64,000 bases of DNA from Plecoglossus altivelis (Eukaryota; Chordata; Actinopteri; Osmeriformes; Plecoglossidae), in NCBI GenBank assembly GCA_036571765.1, contig BROE01000025.1:206663-270662 (forward strand), in the 5' to 3' direction. Numbering within the stretch: the stretch's first letter is position 1; each line of letters opens with the position of its first letter. The notes below the pieces were generated by a model. It saw only the letters and a program-made list of their open reading frames with translations. It was not told the origin of the DNA and did not search any database. Made by a program: the position numbers and the translations under genes. Of this stretch, positions 36,782-48,677 are shown piece after piece.

Positions 36782-37132
36782 ATGACTGTTATGAGTAAAC
36801 AATGTCATGTCTCGTTTTTTTTAAACGAATTGCTGCTGTGTCATTTTTCTGACGGGTTCGGTTATGTCTAGAGTCTAGTTATATGATCAGAGATTGAAAA
36901 GCCTGAAATCGTCTGTTCACTATGTAGCCGCCCATTTTTATTGCTTAATGAAAAAAATACATTTATAGAAGAGCACCATCATACCTAAGTGTACTTTAAA
37001 CCCCTTTAATCTTTTCTAAGCTTTTGAAAGTCTCTGCGGGGTGCCATCGCAGGGTTTAGTACCTTGTGGGTGAAGATGCCAGTAATCCCACCTATTTCCC
37101 TGCCCTGGTGAAAAGTGAAGCTAGCAGGATCC

Positions 37133-37138
37133 TATAAA
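37133..37138 (+). promoter_or_regulatory. gnrh1: TATA box of gnrh1
   Basis: TATAAA stands about 30 bases before the expected start of the short untranslated first exon, which ends at a donor at 37200/37201 (AGCAG then gtacag). The translated exon starts after the acceptor tcttgtag at 37277. This TATA plus tiny 5' exon layout is usual for GnRH genes. Confidence 0.6.
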
Positions 37139-37278
37139 GCAGTAGAGAGACCCAGGAGTTGTATTTCTGACACAGGACAGGTTAGAGAGCAGCCTAGCAG
37201 GTACAGTATCATGCTACCTTACTAGTCTGCCTTTTGAGTCTGCGTTTTGCTCGTCTAAAGAAAGTTGTCTCTTGTAGG

Positions 37279-37754
37279 ATGGGAGAGATGAACCTGGTGT
37301 TGTGGTTGCTGCTGATGGGAGCACTGATGCCTCAAGCTTGCTGCCAACACTGGTCGTTTGGCCTGAGCCCAGGGGGTAAGAGAGCTACAGAAGGCTTGTC
37401 AGAAACACTGGATAGTGTAAGTACTGGACCCGCGATTGTAGAACTCAATGTGTTAGTGCTGATACGTTCTTTAGTTCCGCTGCCTCTGATCTAGATGATG
37501 CGTTTCTGCAGATTGTCAAAGACCTTCCAGTGATGGATGGACCCTGCAGTATTTATGACTGTACTGACGTCTGGCCTAACATCAGACTGTACAGACTGAG
37601 GACACTGCTTGTGAGTTACTAATGATCTGGTTTATATTTGAAATAAAAGTACTTGCTTTGGATTCCTACAGAACATCACGACCTGATCTGCAATTGATGC
37701 ATTTTTGTTTAGGCTGGCCTCGTGGAAAAAAACAGTGGACGCCAAAATATTTAG
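37279..37754 (+). CDS. gnrh1: prepro-gonadotropin-releasing hormone 1, medaka/pejerrey-type decapeptide
   Basis: Exons: 37279-37416, 37512-37610, 37713-37754, giving 92 aa, a normal prepro-GnRH length. Residues 1-22 form a hydrophobic signal peptide (LVLWLLLMGALM). Residues 23-32 are the hormone QHWSFGLSPG, followed by the amidation and dibasic cleavage signal GKR and a GnRH-associated peptide containing the conserved CS...C spacing (GPCSIYDC). The N-terminal Q becomes pyroglutamate and the C-terminal G gives the amide. The peptide is released from hypothalamic neurons and drives pituitary gonadotropin secretion. Phe5 with Leu7-Ser8 is the form named medaka or pejerrey GnRH. The last exon (AGLVEKNSGRQNI) matches the usual C-terminal end, and AATAAA follows at 37777-37782. 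The gene is very compact, about 0.65 kb. It lies in tandem with kctd9. Confidence 0.95.
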
Positions 37755-37776
37755 CAAATGTATGCAACATTTCTCC

Positions 37777-37782
37777 AATAAA
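37777..37782 (+). terminator. gnrh1: polyadenylation signal AATAAA of gnrh1
   Basis: AATAAA begins 23 bases after the gnrh1 TAG stop, giving a very short 3' UTR. Confidence 0.65.
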
Positions 37783-38259
37783 CTCTCACTGACTCCTCAG
37801 TTTGCCAATCTTTTTTTTCCATCCAGGAAAGACTTGTAGTTCTGTATATGGACAATTCTTAAGCATGAAGCCTAAGTCATGTACTTTACTATTTACGACG
37901 GACCTTTATTCTGAAAGGGTATCAAACGAACACTCGGCAGACACATAGCTAGCTCTCAAATGCATTCTATCAGACTTCTGTCCAGAAGTAGGCCTAGCCT
38001 ACGTGTGTGAGTACTTTTTCTTAGTTCATAAAATACCATGGATTTTGCTACAATTAAAATCCGTTATTAAATTGTCTTCCTCAAGCCCAAAGGGGTATCT
38101 AAGAAAGTAATATTGACAGCGGTTTACATCTGCGGTTGTAATTCAAGCTACCGCAACAGAGCTAGCCAATTCCTCCTAAGGTCTGCTCGTTTAATATACC
38201 GGGTTTCTCCGAATACGCAGATGATATAGGAGTCGTATGTTCTATTCTCCAAGAACAGG

Positions 38260-39136
38260 ATGGGGTCTACTCCGCATTGTGCACATTGTAGCCTTCAAAC
38301 TGCATCCGCAAGCACACACCAAACACTAGATGAGATGGATTTTGAAAGAGGTTAGTTTTCAACGTATGCAACTATTTTATGTACAATCTAAAGCCCTCAG
38401 TTAAAATACTTTAAATGTAAAAATATCCAGGTATATGGTCAGCTGCAATGCATGGTGACTTGAATAGGACACAAGCATTACTCCAGAAAGGAACAGAGCC
38501 CAACCAAAGAGACTCCTCAAATTACACCGCGTTGGTGAGGACAATTTACTCAAACCCGTTAAATAAAAACACAACTGTTGCTTTCGGGTTGAAAAAGAAA
38601 AGCGTCCTAACTACGAGTGGGGTTTTGTTTTGTTTCAGCACTATGCCAGTCGTAGCGGTCATGAGCCGGTTTGCAGATTGCTCCTTGACAGTGGAGCGTG
38701 TGTCAATGCCTTGACGTTAGGTCGCGCTACTCCGCTCCATCGCTCTGCCTACTGTGGGCATCATGCAGTGGTGAAGATGCTGCTTCACCACGGGGCAGAC
38801 CCTCAGCTGTGCGATGACGACGGGGCTTCTGCCTTACACAAGGTACCGCTACAAATCCAATCGTTGAAAATAGCCATGTCATTGGCAGCAATTCATACAA
38901 ACTGTACACAAACTTTAAACCATTTTTTGTGATCTCTATTTAATGAGCAGGCTGCTGCGCAAGGTCACCAAGACGTGTGTGACCTTTTGATTCAGCACTG
39001 TCCGAATTTGCGGAATTTAAAAAACAAAAAAGGACAGCTACCGTACCAACTGGCACCTGAAGGACACCCACTGCGGGAACTTATAAGACCACCACTTCAA
39101 ATACAAGAAACCTCTGCTGACGGTCACAACATATAG
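38260..39136 (+). CDS. ankrd39: ankyrin repeat domain-containing protein 39
   Basis: Exons: 38260-38350, 38431-38534, 38639-38842, 38951-39136. Phases join, giving 194 aa (human ANKRD39 is about 183). The diagnostic N-terminal block LDEMDFERGIWSAA is present. About four ankyrin repeats follow: YTALHYASRSGHEPVCRLLL, ATPLHRSAYCGHHAVVKMLL, ASALHKAAAQGHQDVCDLL, and a partial first repeat. No catalytic domain is expected; it is a small protein-interaction module of poorly known function. The start at 38260 leaves two CxxC-like cysteines in the N-terminal tail, as in mammals. Exon 4 and the 3' flank occur a second time after the gap at 39449-39458, which looks like an assembly error rather than a gene copy. 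Confidence 0.93.
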
Positions 39137-39224
39137 CCATAACATGTTTTATATTATTAGCTGCGACAGTCACTGATTCAATGGCACCTGTTCAGCCGAA
39201 GCTTTCTGTTTAGTTTCAGTGTAG

Positions 39225-39241
39225 CCAGCAGGGGGTGCTGG
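39225..39241 (+). promoter_or_regulatory. CTCF-like site
   Basis: CCAGCAGGGGGTGCTGG is very close to the core CTCF consensus and lies about 90 bases downstream of the ankrd39 stop. The same motif appears again at 39857-39873 inside the duplicated block. Known from consensus only; no occupancy evidence. Confidence 0.4.
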
Positions 39242-39448
39242 TGTACCAGCTTTTTTTTTTGAGTCCGACTCCCCCATCCAGCGTCCCACCTCACCCTCAC
39301 CCCTCCTTTCCCTCATGCAGTCCTTACCTTCACCCTTCCCTCCTCCTCAGCCTCGCGCCCCCCTCTGCTCTCCAAGCAGACGCTGAGTATATGGACACAT
39401 GACAGAAACCACACGCTGGATTTGGGGGAGGAGGGGGGGGGGGGGGGG

Positions 39449-39458
39449 NNNNNNNNNN
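39449..39458. other. 10-N assembly gap
   Basis: Ten Ns directly after a long G run. The sequence after the gap restarts at a position already given 632 bases earlier. Confidence 0.99.
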
Positions 39459-40078
39459 TTCTGCCTTACACAAGGTACCGCTACAAATCCAATCGTTGAA
39501 AATAGCCATGTCATTGGCAGCAATTCATACAAACTGTACACAAACTTTAAACCATTTTTTGTGATCTCTATTTAATGAGCAGGCTGCTGCGCAAGGTCAC
39601 CAAGACGTGTGTGACCTTTTGATTCAGCACTGTCCGAATTTGCGGAATTTAAAAAACAAAAAAGGACAGCTACCGTACCAACTGGCACCTGAAGGACACC
39701 CACTGCGGGAACTTATAAGACCACCACTTCAAATACAAGAAACCTCTGCTGACGGTCACAACATATAGCCATAACATGTTTTATATTATTAGCTGCGACA
39801 GTCACTGATTCAATGGCACCTGTTCAGCCGAAGCTTTCTGTTTAGTTTCAGTGTAGCCAGCAGGGGGTGCTGGTGTACCAGCTTTTTTTTTTGAGTCCGA
39901 CTCCCCCATCCAGCGTCCCACCTCACCCTCACCCCTCCTTTCCCTCATGCAGTCCTTACCTTCACCCTTCCCTCCTCCTCAGCCTCGCGCCCCCCTCTGC
40001 TCTCCAAGCAGACGCTGAGTATATGGACACATGACAGAAACCACACGCTGGATTTGGGGAGGAGGGGGGGGGGGGGGG
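39459..40078 (+). repeat. direct duplicate of 38827-39448 (ankrd39 exon 3 end, exon 4 and 3' flank)
   Basis: From 39459 the sequence repeats 38827 onward almost base for base, including the exon 3 tail, the intron, all of exon 4 (39583-39768) and the CTCF-like site. Only the poly-G tract length and one nearby G differ visibly. The first copy ends in poly-G at the N gap and the second runs through poly-G into new sequence. Two overlapping contig ends placed side by side explain this best, so exon 4 here should not be counted as a second gene. Confidence 0.85.
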
Positions 40079-43000
40079 AACTTTCATTGGGCCCGCTGGT
40101 GGGTGGTGTTTCCACTGCGGCCGGCTAACCACATCCAGCGCCGTGACTGGAGGGGTGCCAGGCCACATCTGGAGCCCATTGCAGCTGACGCCACGCTGCA
40201 TAGGGGAGGGGGGAGCGGGGGGGAGGGGGGGGCGGGGGTTGGGGGGGGGTTTAGGGTTAGGGACTTAGAAAACCAGGCCATGAGGGTTCTTAAGTCTCTG
40301 TGACAAAGAAGTCCTTCCGCGCGGCTGTGGAGTAGCGCGGGCTACGGCCTCATGTTAGTTCATGCTGCTGTCTCTCTACGGTGCACAGAGAGATATGGTA
40401 GACATGCACGCTTACTGCATGCGGTACAGGACTGATCCGCGATCGTTCTTTGAGGTTTCCATAAGAAAGGATAGCATCATGTGCCACATGAAATGGCTGA
40501 CTTCAGATGGCACACAGATTATCATAGCCATTCATATTTGACTGTTCCTTTGCCAAATTCGACGAGAGTCAAACAATCACACTGGAGCGCTTGTGCTGTC
40601 TGAGGTTGGCCAATACGAAAACTAATGAAAACCCCATGTGGAATCGGGGAGACCGAAGGAATGTTAAAAAGCTTTTCTTTCTGAAATTGATTTGTTTTCA
40701 TGAGCTAGTTTGAACGGTAGAATTTCTCTCTCTCTCTTTGATGTGTGAAACTGGTGGGTGGAAACTGGCTAGTGTTTATCCCAATCTTTTCCCTGTTTTA
40801 CATGGATATGGCGATGTGTGTATACTGTACATTTCAGCGAATGCTTTATGTTCTCAAAGCCATAATAAACCTCTACCGCCACAGGCTGTGCTCTTGGTTT
40901 TCCTGAAACCATCAACCAATCGGAACATTAGTTGGGGGTTCCTCGCCACAAGGAATGGGAATATGTCTATTAAAGACATTTATTTGGAAAGCTTTGAAAC
41001 CTTCTGGCTGAAGATCACACTTGATGGTGAGCCTGAGTTAAACCAGAAGTGGAGGTTGGTCAAAGAGGTAGTAGGTCTGAAAGCTTTTGCTGGGACACCT
41101 TTGGTTAAACCTGAAGAGCTCACAAGCGGAACACTGGGGTAGAAGTGGATAACATCCGTGATTTCTTAGACTTGGACAAAAACAAATACCAGTTTGATGT
41201 GTTCTTCTGTTATATGTACACGACCTGTCAAGCGTTCGAGAACATAAATCTTTTTTTTTTTTTGTTTCCAGTTTTCAAATTCAGTTTCATGTTGATGTAT
41301 TCTGAAATTAAAGTAGGGTTTCAAAACAGTGCTGACAGTTTCTCAACGTCAAAGTTTGCCACAAATAGGTTCCATTCGAAAGATTGGTTTGCTTTCACCT
41401 TTCCGTCCGGTAAATTTCAAATCAGGTCACTGGGGTTCAATTCTGGATACTGCTGTCTGACTACATCCCATAATTTGGAGCCAAACATTTTGTTCTTTCC
41501 TTCGATGGTAGCGGAGGCATAGCCTGGAGGTGTGACTGGGGTCATTATCTTGCAGTAGGATGAACCTTTGACCAACTAAAAGGAGACTAGAGAAGATTAC
41601 CTGCCACTGCAAAATGCTGCAGCAGCTGTTTAGGTTCAAGTTGACACTCAACATAATCCTGCTTATTTATCCTATCAGTTCATCCACTTCATCTGACCTG
41701 CTTCAATTGAAACAAAAAACAGGAGTTGTTCTTAAACCTTCGACCGGTTGTATATATACGTGTTGAATCAAATCGCTCTTGTGTGGATGAGCAGTTGTGA
41801 ATAAAAAGGGCCATCTGGTTTAGGTACAGCTTCCTCCAGTGCCTGGACTCTGTCATCTGGATCGCAGGAAGGTTCAGTCTTCCACCTGTTCTGTTCCGTA
41901 GCCTGACTCTGCTCATCCAGCTTCTCTGACAGGCTCAGGTCATCAGGTAAATAGCTAGCAGATAAGCAAATGTTGGCCAAAGAAGAGTGGTGTTCCAGAC
42001 ACTGGTACAGAGTGCTGCCCCCTAGATTGTCTGATGTACATTGCGCGGAGGCTGGGGTGGGGCGATACCTAATCGAATCTACAGACAGCTGCTGCTCACA
42101 GATCCAACTTAATCTAATCGTGCCCCCACTCTCACTTCAAAGCAGTACGTTTTCTGATGATTGAAGTGATGTGGGAGATCTTCTCTTTCCTCCTGGCCAG
42201 GTTAGCTGGGGGGATGGAAGACATGGATCCAGAGGTGGATGGCTTGTGTGCCTCTGGGGTGTGCAGATAGTCATTTCGAATGCACCTCAGGTTGATGGTA
42301 AAACCTGCCTCATCACACCCATTCATAAACATGATGAGAACATTGATGAACGACCGTGAAATAGCACTCATTTTGATTTTCCTCAATGGGTTAAAAGCAA
42401 TGACAAAGAGAACTAAGAGAGACATTTTACTCATTTTAGTAATAATTACAGCTAAACTAAACTCAGGTGTTAACTATTACAACTTACATTCAAAGCAATC
42501 AAAAATTTGACTGAATCTCATTTTGGTTTCTTAGTTTTTCTATTTTCTTATTTTTACGCTGTGAAACCTCTCAATAATTGTTGTCGGTTGTTAAAAGTAT
42601 CACAGATGATAGATGAATGGTAGACGCACAGAGGGAGGGACTAAGTTTCGCTGTATTGATTATGGAGATGCAATCTCCTAAATGCCTACACAAGTAAACC
42701 CTCTCTTCTATGCCATCATTCAGAGGACAACCACAGTGTTCCTGTTGCATCACATGACTCATATATCCCCCTTTCTGGGTTCCAACATGCTAAAGTAATT
42801 GACAATCGGTCGTCCTCTTTTATAAACATTGGAGACGCCATGTGAACATGAGACTCCCAAGATGTCATTTTAAAACAGTGGACGAATACCAGTGCAGGAC
42901 TGTGGTGAACATGTTCATGTATCTTTATTTAACAAACACAACTTATTTTGACGGGGTAATTGTTCTTTTTCTGTTGTTTGTTTATGGAAATAAGTCCTGG

Positions 43001-46000
43001 AACTGAAAAAAAAACACCTTTCGTTTCCACAGGTGTCTTTTTACAACTCACTCTCAAGCTGGATCTACATATTGTATGAAAACGAGAAAGGTCACAATGA
43101 TTGACAACATGTGTGGGCAAGATACCGTCAAAGAGCTCTTCAGCAACATCCCTGTTGTCCTCCTCCTCACCTCTGGTTTACCCAGACGCTCTCCTTCCCC
43201 AGTCACGCGCTGCCCGGAAGCCACGGACAAGAGACGGTGCAGGAAACCAGCGGGATACAAGGCATGTTGAAGAAGGACGATCCATCGCGTCGAGTGACGT
43301 CGACTCTCGGTTAGGACAATGAAGCTCGCTGCTGCATCCTCCATCCGTCATGGCGAGATCGAAAAGCAAAACAATGTGGCGTGGAAAAAAACAATGGGCC
43401 TGTCTTTCGTTCGTTGCACGTCACAATTCCACGCTACGCATGTCACAGCAACAAAAAAAAAGGGGGGGGGGAGAGGATAATTGCACTGATGAACTGAGAA
43501 GCGAAGGCATGCAGGCTTTCTGTCAGCAGGTGCTGAGCACACACTAGGCCATTCATATGCGCATTCCTGTCCCGTCCGCTCTCTCTGTCCCCTGCCCAGC
43601 AGGTCCCCCCCCCACAGCCACTCTGGACAGGGACTGACACACAAAAGGGTCCTCAATCTGTCTTAGACAACAGCCCTGCATAAAGGCCCGGAAAAGCCAC
43701 TGCAGAGTGATGTCAAAGACCAGCGTGGGGGTGGGGGTGGGGTGAGGGGGTGCAAGGTGGGGGTGCGAGGTGGGGGTGCGGGGTTGGAGTTGGGGGTTGC
43801 TGCATGCGGGATGGGGGCACTGTTGAGGGATGGGTGGATGCTGGGTGCGTTTGGTCTGGGCGTCGTGGCAGGACTGACGGGGGCTCTCTGTCATGCCTAA
43901 AAAGGATATTTGTGCATGCCTAGTGACAAGGGAATGCAAACACGGAAGGGAAGGCATGGACGATTAAACACCCCTCCTGGATGTGAGGGGCCAGCTAGGT
44001 AAATCAGTATGCAAACCTACTCTGTGGAGATATTGTTCCATACGTACTCCAGGGATCCTCTGCTTGTTCTCATGCTGATTAGGAGTTTTCCATCTCTTTT
44101 GGTTCCTTTAGTGGACAGCATTCGTGCATTAAACTGTCCCCTGGGTCTAGTCTTACACTGAAAGGTGAGGAGGAGTGGTTGAAGATAATGTGGCACTCTG
44201 CCTTGTCAAACAGACTGATTAGCAGTCCCATTGTAGAGCAATGAACGTTCAACTGACTTTTAGACTGACGCATACAAGGCCCACCTCGAAGGGAGATTCG
44301 ACCAGATCTCCGCAGTGTGAGTAAACGCGTGCTCATAAACCAGTGGAGACTTTTATGTTTCTATGACCACGGGGACATGAAAGCATTAGAGAGAGAGAGT
44401 GGTTAATAATTTGTTAAAGGTGCATTTCAACAAACCTCAGCTCCCACAGTGTATTGGATCTGAACGGCCTGCATGCTGAAGTCTGGAGCTTCTGGTCTTT
44501 GTTCGGTCTCCCTGTGCTGCAGTTAACCAACATGCAAGTCAGATAAATCTATCACCATTCCTCTCACGCCACCCTTCCGACCACGCATCGAACCCCCCCA
44601 CCCCAGACTTCAGTTACCATCATAATTCCTCATTAACTTACACTGAATTCTGCCCTCCTTGAAGTAATGCACACAGAGAAATGGCGGAAAAAAACCCTCC
44701 TCAATAAAAAGTTCGGCCTACTTCTCAGCTCTCGTATCAAACCGAGACGTTGGCTAGCTTCACAGGGTGCATATCTCCCTCTTGACGTATTTTGCTTTCG
44801 CATGAATGGGGTGGCGGTCTTTCATGTCATAAACACACACAACAGTAATGATTCCTATTGCGTTCCTTTAATCAAGTGACTGGAATAAAAAGACCACACA
44901 AAAAAAAATGACGCGACCGATCAGCAGATGTTGTGGTTTTGAATCTGCCTCTCGTGTCTCTTGTCGTAATATATTTATTTCGAAGTCGAGGAACTCATGT
45001 AGGATCGAAGAGACTTTCTTATGAATAAGAACACACCGAAAACATATCTGGATTGTTACCATCCTGTTTCCGTAAGCTATATGTGCTGAGCCAGACGTCT
45101 GACACCGTGAAAGGCTGTGAAGTATTCTGGGGAGTCAAACTCCCCCACTAAACTGCAGACTTTAGTTGTTTTTTTTGTTTTGTTTTGTTTAAATGCAACC
45201 ATCAGCTCAGCTTTCTGTTTTGGATCTGCTCAAAAGCTCTTCCTCCTTCTCCTGTTTGTGTGTGGGGACTGGAAGAAAAGATTTGCAGGGTTTTTGAGGA
45301 AACGGATCTATCCGAAAGAAACTGTGTGCGCTTGCCTGGAGCTGTAACCAGTCCAGAATCCGAGAGAGATTTTGTTTGTTCACTCTCTCATTAAGCGTAA
45401 TAGGAGCACAATGCCATTGTTTGAGGCCTGTGAGATAGCTAGGGGCTGTTTCCACTTGGGAACATCCACACCCATGTGTCTCATTGTCAAGTCATACTTA
45501 GTCTTCAACCATAGGGTCTCGACTCCTTCACACGTACACGAAAACTACATTATCTACGTAAGGGTATCTGTAAGGTTTTCCGAATGGGAACATTTTGATT
45601 GGCAATATAATGAATGAACCCCCTCTCGTTTGGTGTGCAGAACTGTGATGCAAGTCAGATGAAAATAATGAAATGATTGCAAAGTGAACGAACAGAACAT
45701 CAGAAAGAGCGAGCACATGCTATTATCCCCTCAGTATGCAGCATGTGTTTGATCAGCCCGCACTGGTTAGCGTTAGTGATTTACAGGATCACAGGCCAGT
45801 TTTCTGATGGTATTTGAAATGTTGCCAGTGTTCGTATGATGGATTTCTTTCTCTTTTTTTTATTATAATTGTTACTTTAAAGAGGCCACATGCTTATAAC
45901 TGTCAATGCACATTGGTGATGAATGTATTTTTCTGCGGTTCGCATCCAACATCTTGATCGCTCAGAGATCCATTAAACTCCGCACTGCTCTAGAATGATA

Positions 46001-47159
46001 TTCTGTTCTGTTCGGCTCGGCTCTGTAAATCTAATGGGATTTCCTACAGTCCATAATTCTTCATGCCGCACGCCCCTCTCTCCTGAGCTGTCTGCCTGGA
46101 CTCCTCATTAGTCCCTGTTGAACTGGTTCACACCTCATTGGCACCTCTATTCACTGCTACATTTGGTGATAAGCTCTCTTTAGTAGGTCAACAGGGGTCT
46201 TTAAGATTCACATGCATGCTCTTAATAAGAGTAGGCTGGGGGGTGGGGGGTGGGGGGGGGGGTGCAGTTCCATGGATCTGATCTTTCTTTTATTTAGTGA
46301 CTGTCCTGATCTACTCTTCTTCTATGGTAGAGTGAAGATCTGGAGGGCCATTCTCGGGTTGTCTTCATTGCAAAAGTATTCCTTGTCTGGTGTGTTCACA
46401 ATCACACTCAGCATGGAAACGTTTAACACAGAAAGGAATTCTTTTGTAACAATTCGACTTCCACAGACATGCACTTTCCCTTCCAACGAGTTTATATTCA
46501 TGTTTACTATTCCTCTTTTAATGATTGTTTATTTTATGGTTCAAAATAATGTCTACCAAAATCAAGAGAGTAAGACATCCATGGGCTTCGCTCCGTCCTT
46601 CAGATTTGGGGATGTAAGATTTGTAAGCACGACTACAATCCCATAATGCAAAGAGGGTAAAATTGGATGTCTACACGATTTGTATTCCAGCGCTTGCCCA
46701 TAGTAAATGGTTTTCCAGTAGGCGGATTGACTGATTAATCTGAAAGTGGAAAGGAACGCGTTTATATGGAATAACAGACAAGGGCACAATTGTATTTTTT
46801 AAAAGAAAACGATTTAATTACGTAAAAAGACGAATCGTGTTTCATCTATGGTCCTAGATTTAAACACTAAGGTGCATACGATGTCTTCCCGGTGACGGGT
46901 TGGCTGTCCCTGGGATTCAAAACGTGTGTACCCTCTCCTACAGAGGTGTTGGGGATGGCAGGGGTTCCTTCCATCTGCTTCGAGATGCAACCAGGCTGTG
47001 CGATACTAGTGGGGGAGGCATCTGCGAGTACGGAATCTCGTTGTTTGAAAACAATAATTTGCCCCAATGACCAAAACAAACTATGATTGAAAAAGTTACA
47101 ATTGAACATCAAAGAAAGAGAAAGACCCATTCTTGCGTATATTGTTAACGGATAGTTAA
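40079..47159. other. 7-kb interval between ankrd39 and fgfr1, no supported gene
   Basis: It contains the Tc1 fragment at 41270-41700, G-rich low complexity at 40200-40255 and 43720-43800, and two unassigned minus-strand reading frames (see findings). No splice-consistent gene could be assembled. Confidence 0.5.
41270..41700 (-). pseudogene. Tc1 transposase C-terminal fragment
   Basis: The minus strand encodes LLQDNDPSHTSRLC near 41560, the second catalytic aspartate motif of Tc1 transposases, then RRKEQNVWLQIMG and weak C-terminal similarity broken by stops. Confidence 0.7.
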
Positions 47160-47671
47160 TGCACTTTTTAACTTTTGGAGGACCGATTTACTTTTTTGCC
47201 AGGACGCATGAAACGACCGACTGAAGTGCTCTGCAGTGGGTCACATACAGCGCTGTTAGCTGCTACGGGATTCTCATCTTCGGAAAGACAGCCAGTAGGT
47301 CGATGAATTTATTAGTGGGCAATTCTGAAAAGTCTATCTGTGCTTTTGTGTCCCAAATATTTTTTGCGGTCAAGTAGTATACTTTTCCCCATCAAGCCAA
47401 GGGAATCAAGTATTCTTTTGATAGTAAGCTAGACTAGCTAGCTGTGCTTCTTTTTGTCGTTCTTCCGAACTAGTACTGTTGGTTAAAGATGCAAAGAGGT
47501 TTTGAGTTAGTTTAAGTGTTTCATGCGTAGATACATCGCCATTCACACAACTTTACGGTGGGAGATATACGGTTGGATGTCTATTATCTTTTTATGAAAA
47601 GTTCACCATCAAATCTCAGACTCCGAGTCCGACATTTTTCTACGCTGGCTGTTCCGTCGCCTTCAAACAAG
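47160..47671 (+). promoter_or_regulatory. fgfr1: possible untranslated first exon of fgfr1
   Basis: The only support is a good donor (ACAAG then gtaaat at 47672) about 3.8 kb before the translated exon, in a non-repetitive stretch upstream of the receptor. The 5' end is a guess and no promoter motif is decisive. Confidence 0.2.
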
Positions 47672-48677
47672 GTAAATTCGTTTCAAGGTGCAAGCATGGC
47701 TATCTTAAGAACATGCTTTGGTTTTTCTTAACACACGTTGTTTACAGTTTTGCGAGGAAAAAAACCATAGGCGTACTCTGGATGTAATGTAGTTTAAATT
47801 AACCTTGTTTTGTAAGGATAAAAAGGGTGAAACACATTTTTTTACGCGGCTTTTAATTATTCGTTAACCAATGCTTTGGCAACCGAGATTTGTCGCATCA
47901 ATTATTTACATTACAAACGTTGTTTTAATTAAACTGGTGTTTGTTGGCATTGATTCCCAAGACAATGTTTGGAGACTTCAATACACACAACTTCCGAGCA
48001 ACTGCATTCCGTTTCTTTGCTTGTTGGTCTTTATCAGCCTCATCACGTACATTAAATGAATCTTTCTACATTGATAATTCAAATGAACGCTTGTTTTGTG
48101 AAATTAGCCCTTAGTTTTGCCGTTATTGTTTACAATGATTTGGGAATCCAGGATCTTAATCAGTCGGCCAGGGAAGGAGAAGATGAAATGTGGAGTTCAG
48201 CGCCATCTCCACCGAGAGTTCATCAGGAAAAAGTCCTCTTAAATTAGTCTGCAGAAGAGGAAGTGAGGAATTTTCCTTCCCTCTAATTTACTCGACGTCT
48301 GGATTGGCAGACGTATTGTTGCTTAAGTTAATGATAGTCTGTATTCTGTAGTGAAATATGACATTAGCGCAGTATATCTCATCTTAGTAGACTTTTTGCT
48401 CAATTAGAAAGTTTTGCAAGGTCTTAAAACATTGTTATGTAGTCCTACACCAGTTTATTTCATAAAAATAGATTGCATGTAACCATTACCAGTTGTAACT
48501 TTCCCTGAAACAGCTGTGACATATCTTTGGTGGAATAGAAAGAGTAAGTATTCTAAAACAGTAAAACAGCATAGTTTAATACTCTCCACAGATAGACTGT
48601 TCCGGGAGTGGAGAAATGACTGGTGTTGCACTACAGAATCACACAGGAAAGCTGAGGAATTTCATGCATGGATGGCA

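Noticed and set aside
37827..37862. Alternative last exon for gnrh1 after acceptor atccag
   Set aside because: It gives an ERLVVLYMDNS end unlike GnRH-associated peptides, whereas 37713-37754 gives the expected C-terminus with a poly(A) signal right after it.
40240..40262. Telomere-like gtttagggttaggg
   Set aside because: Only two TTAGGG-like units next to a G-rich tract; too short to be an interstitial telomere.
40738..41142. 134-codon plus-strand frame
   Set aside because: No recognisable domain, no splice context, an internal AATAAA, and it lies in a repeat-bearing stretch.
43553..43957. 134-codon minus-strand Pro/His-rich frame
   Set aside because: It reflects a gtgggggtg low-complexity tract at 43720-43800; no domain is visible.
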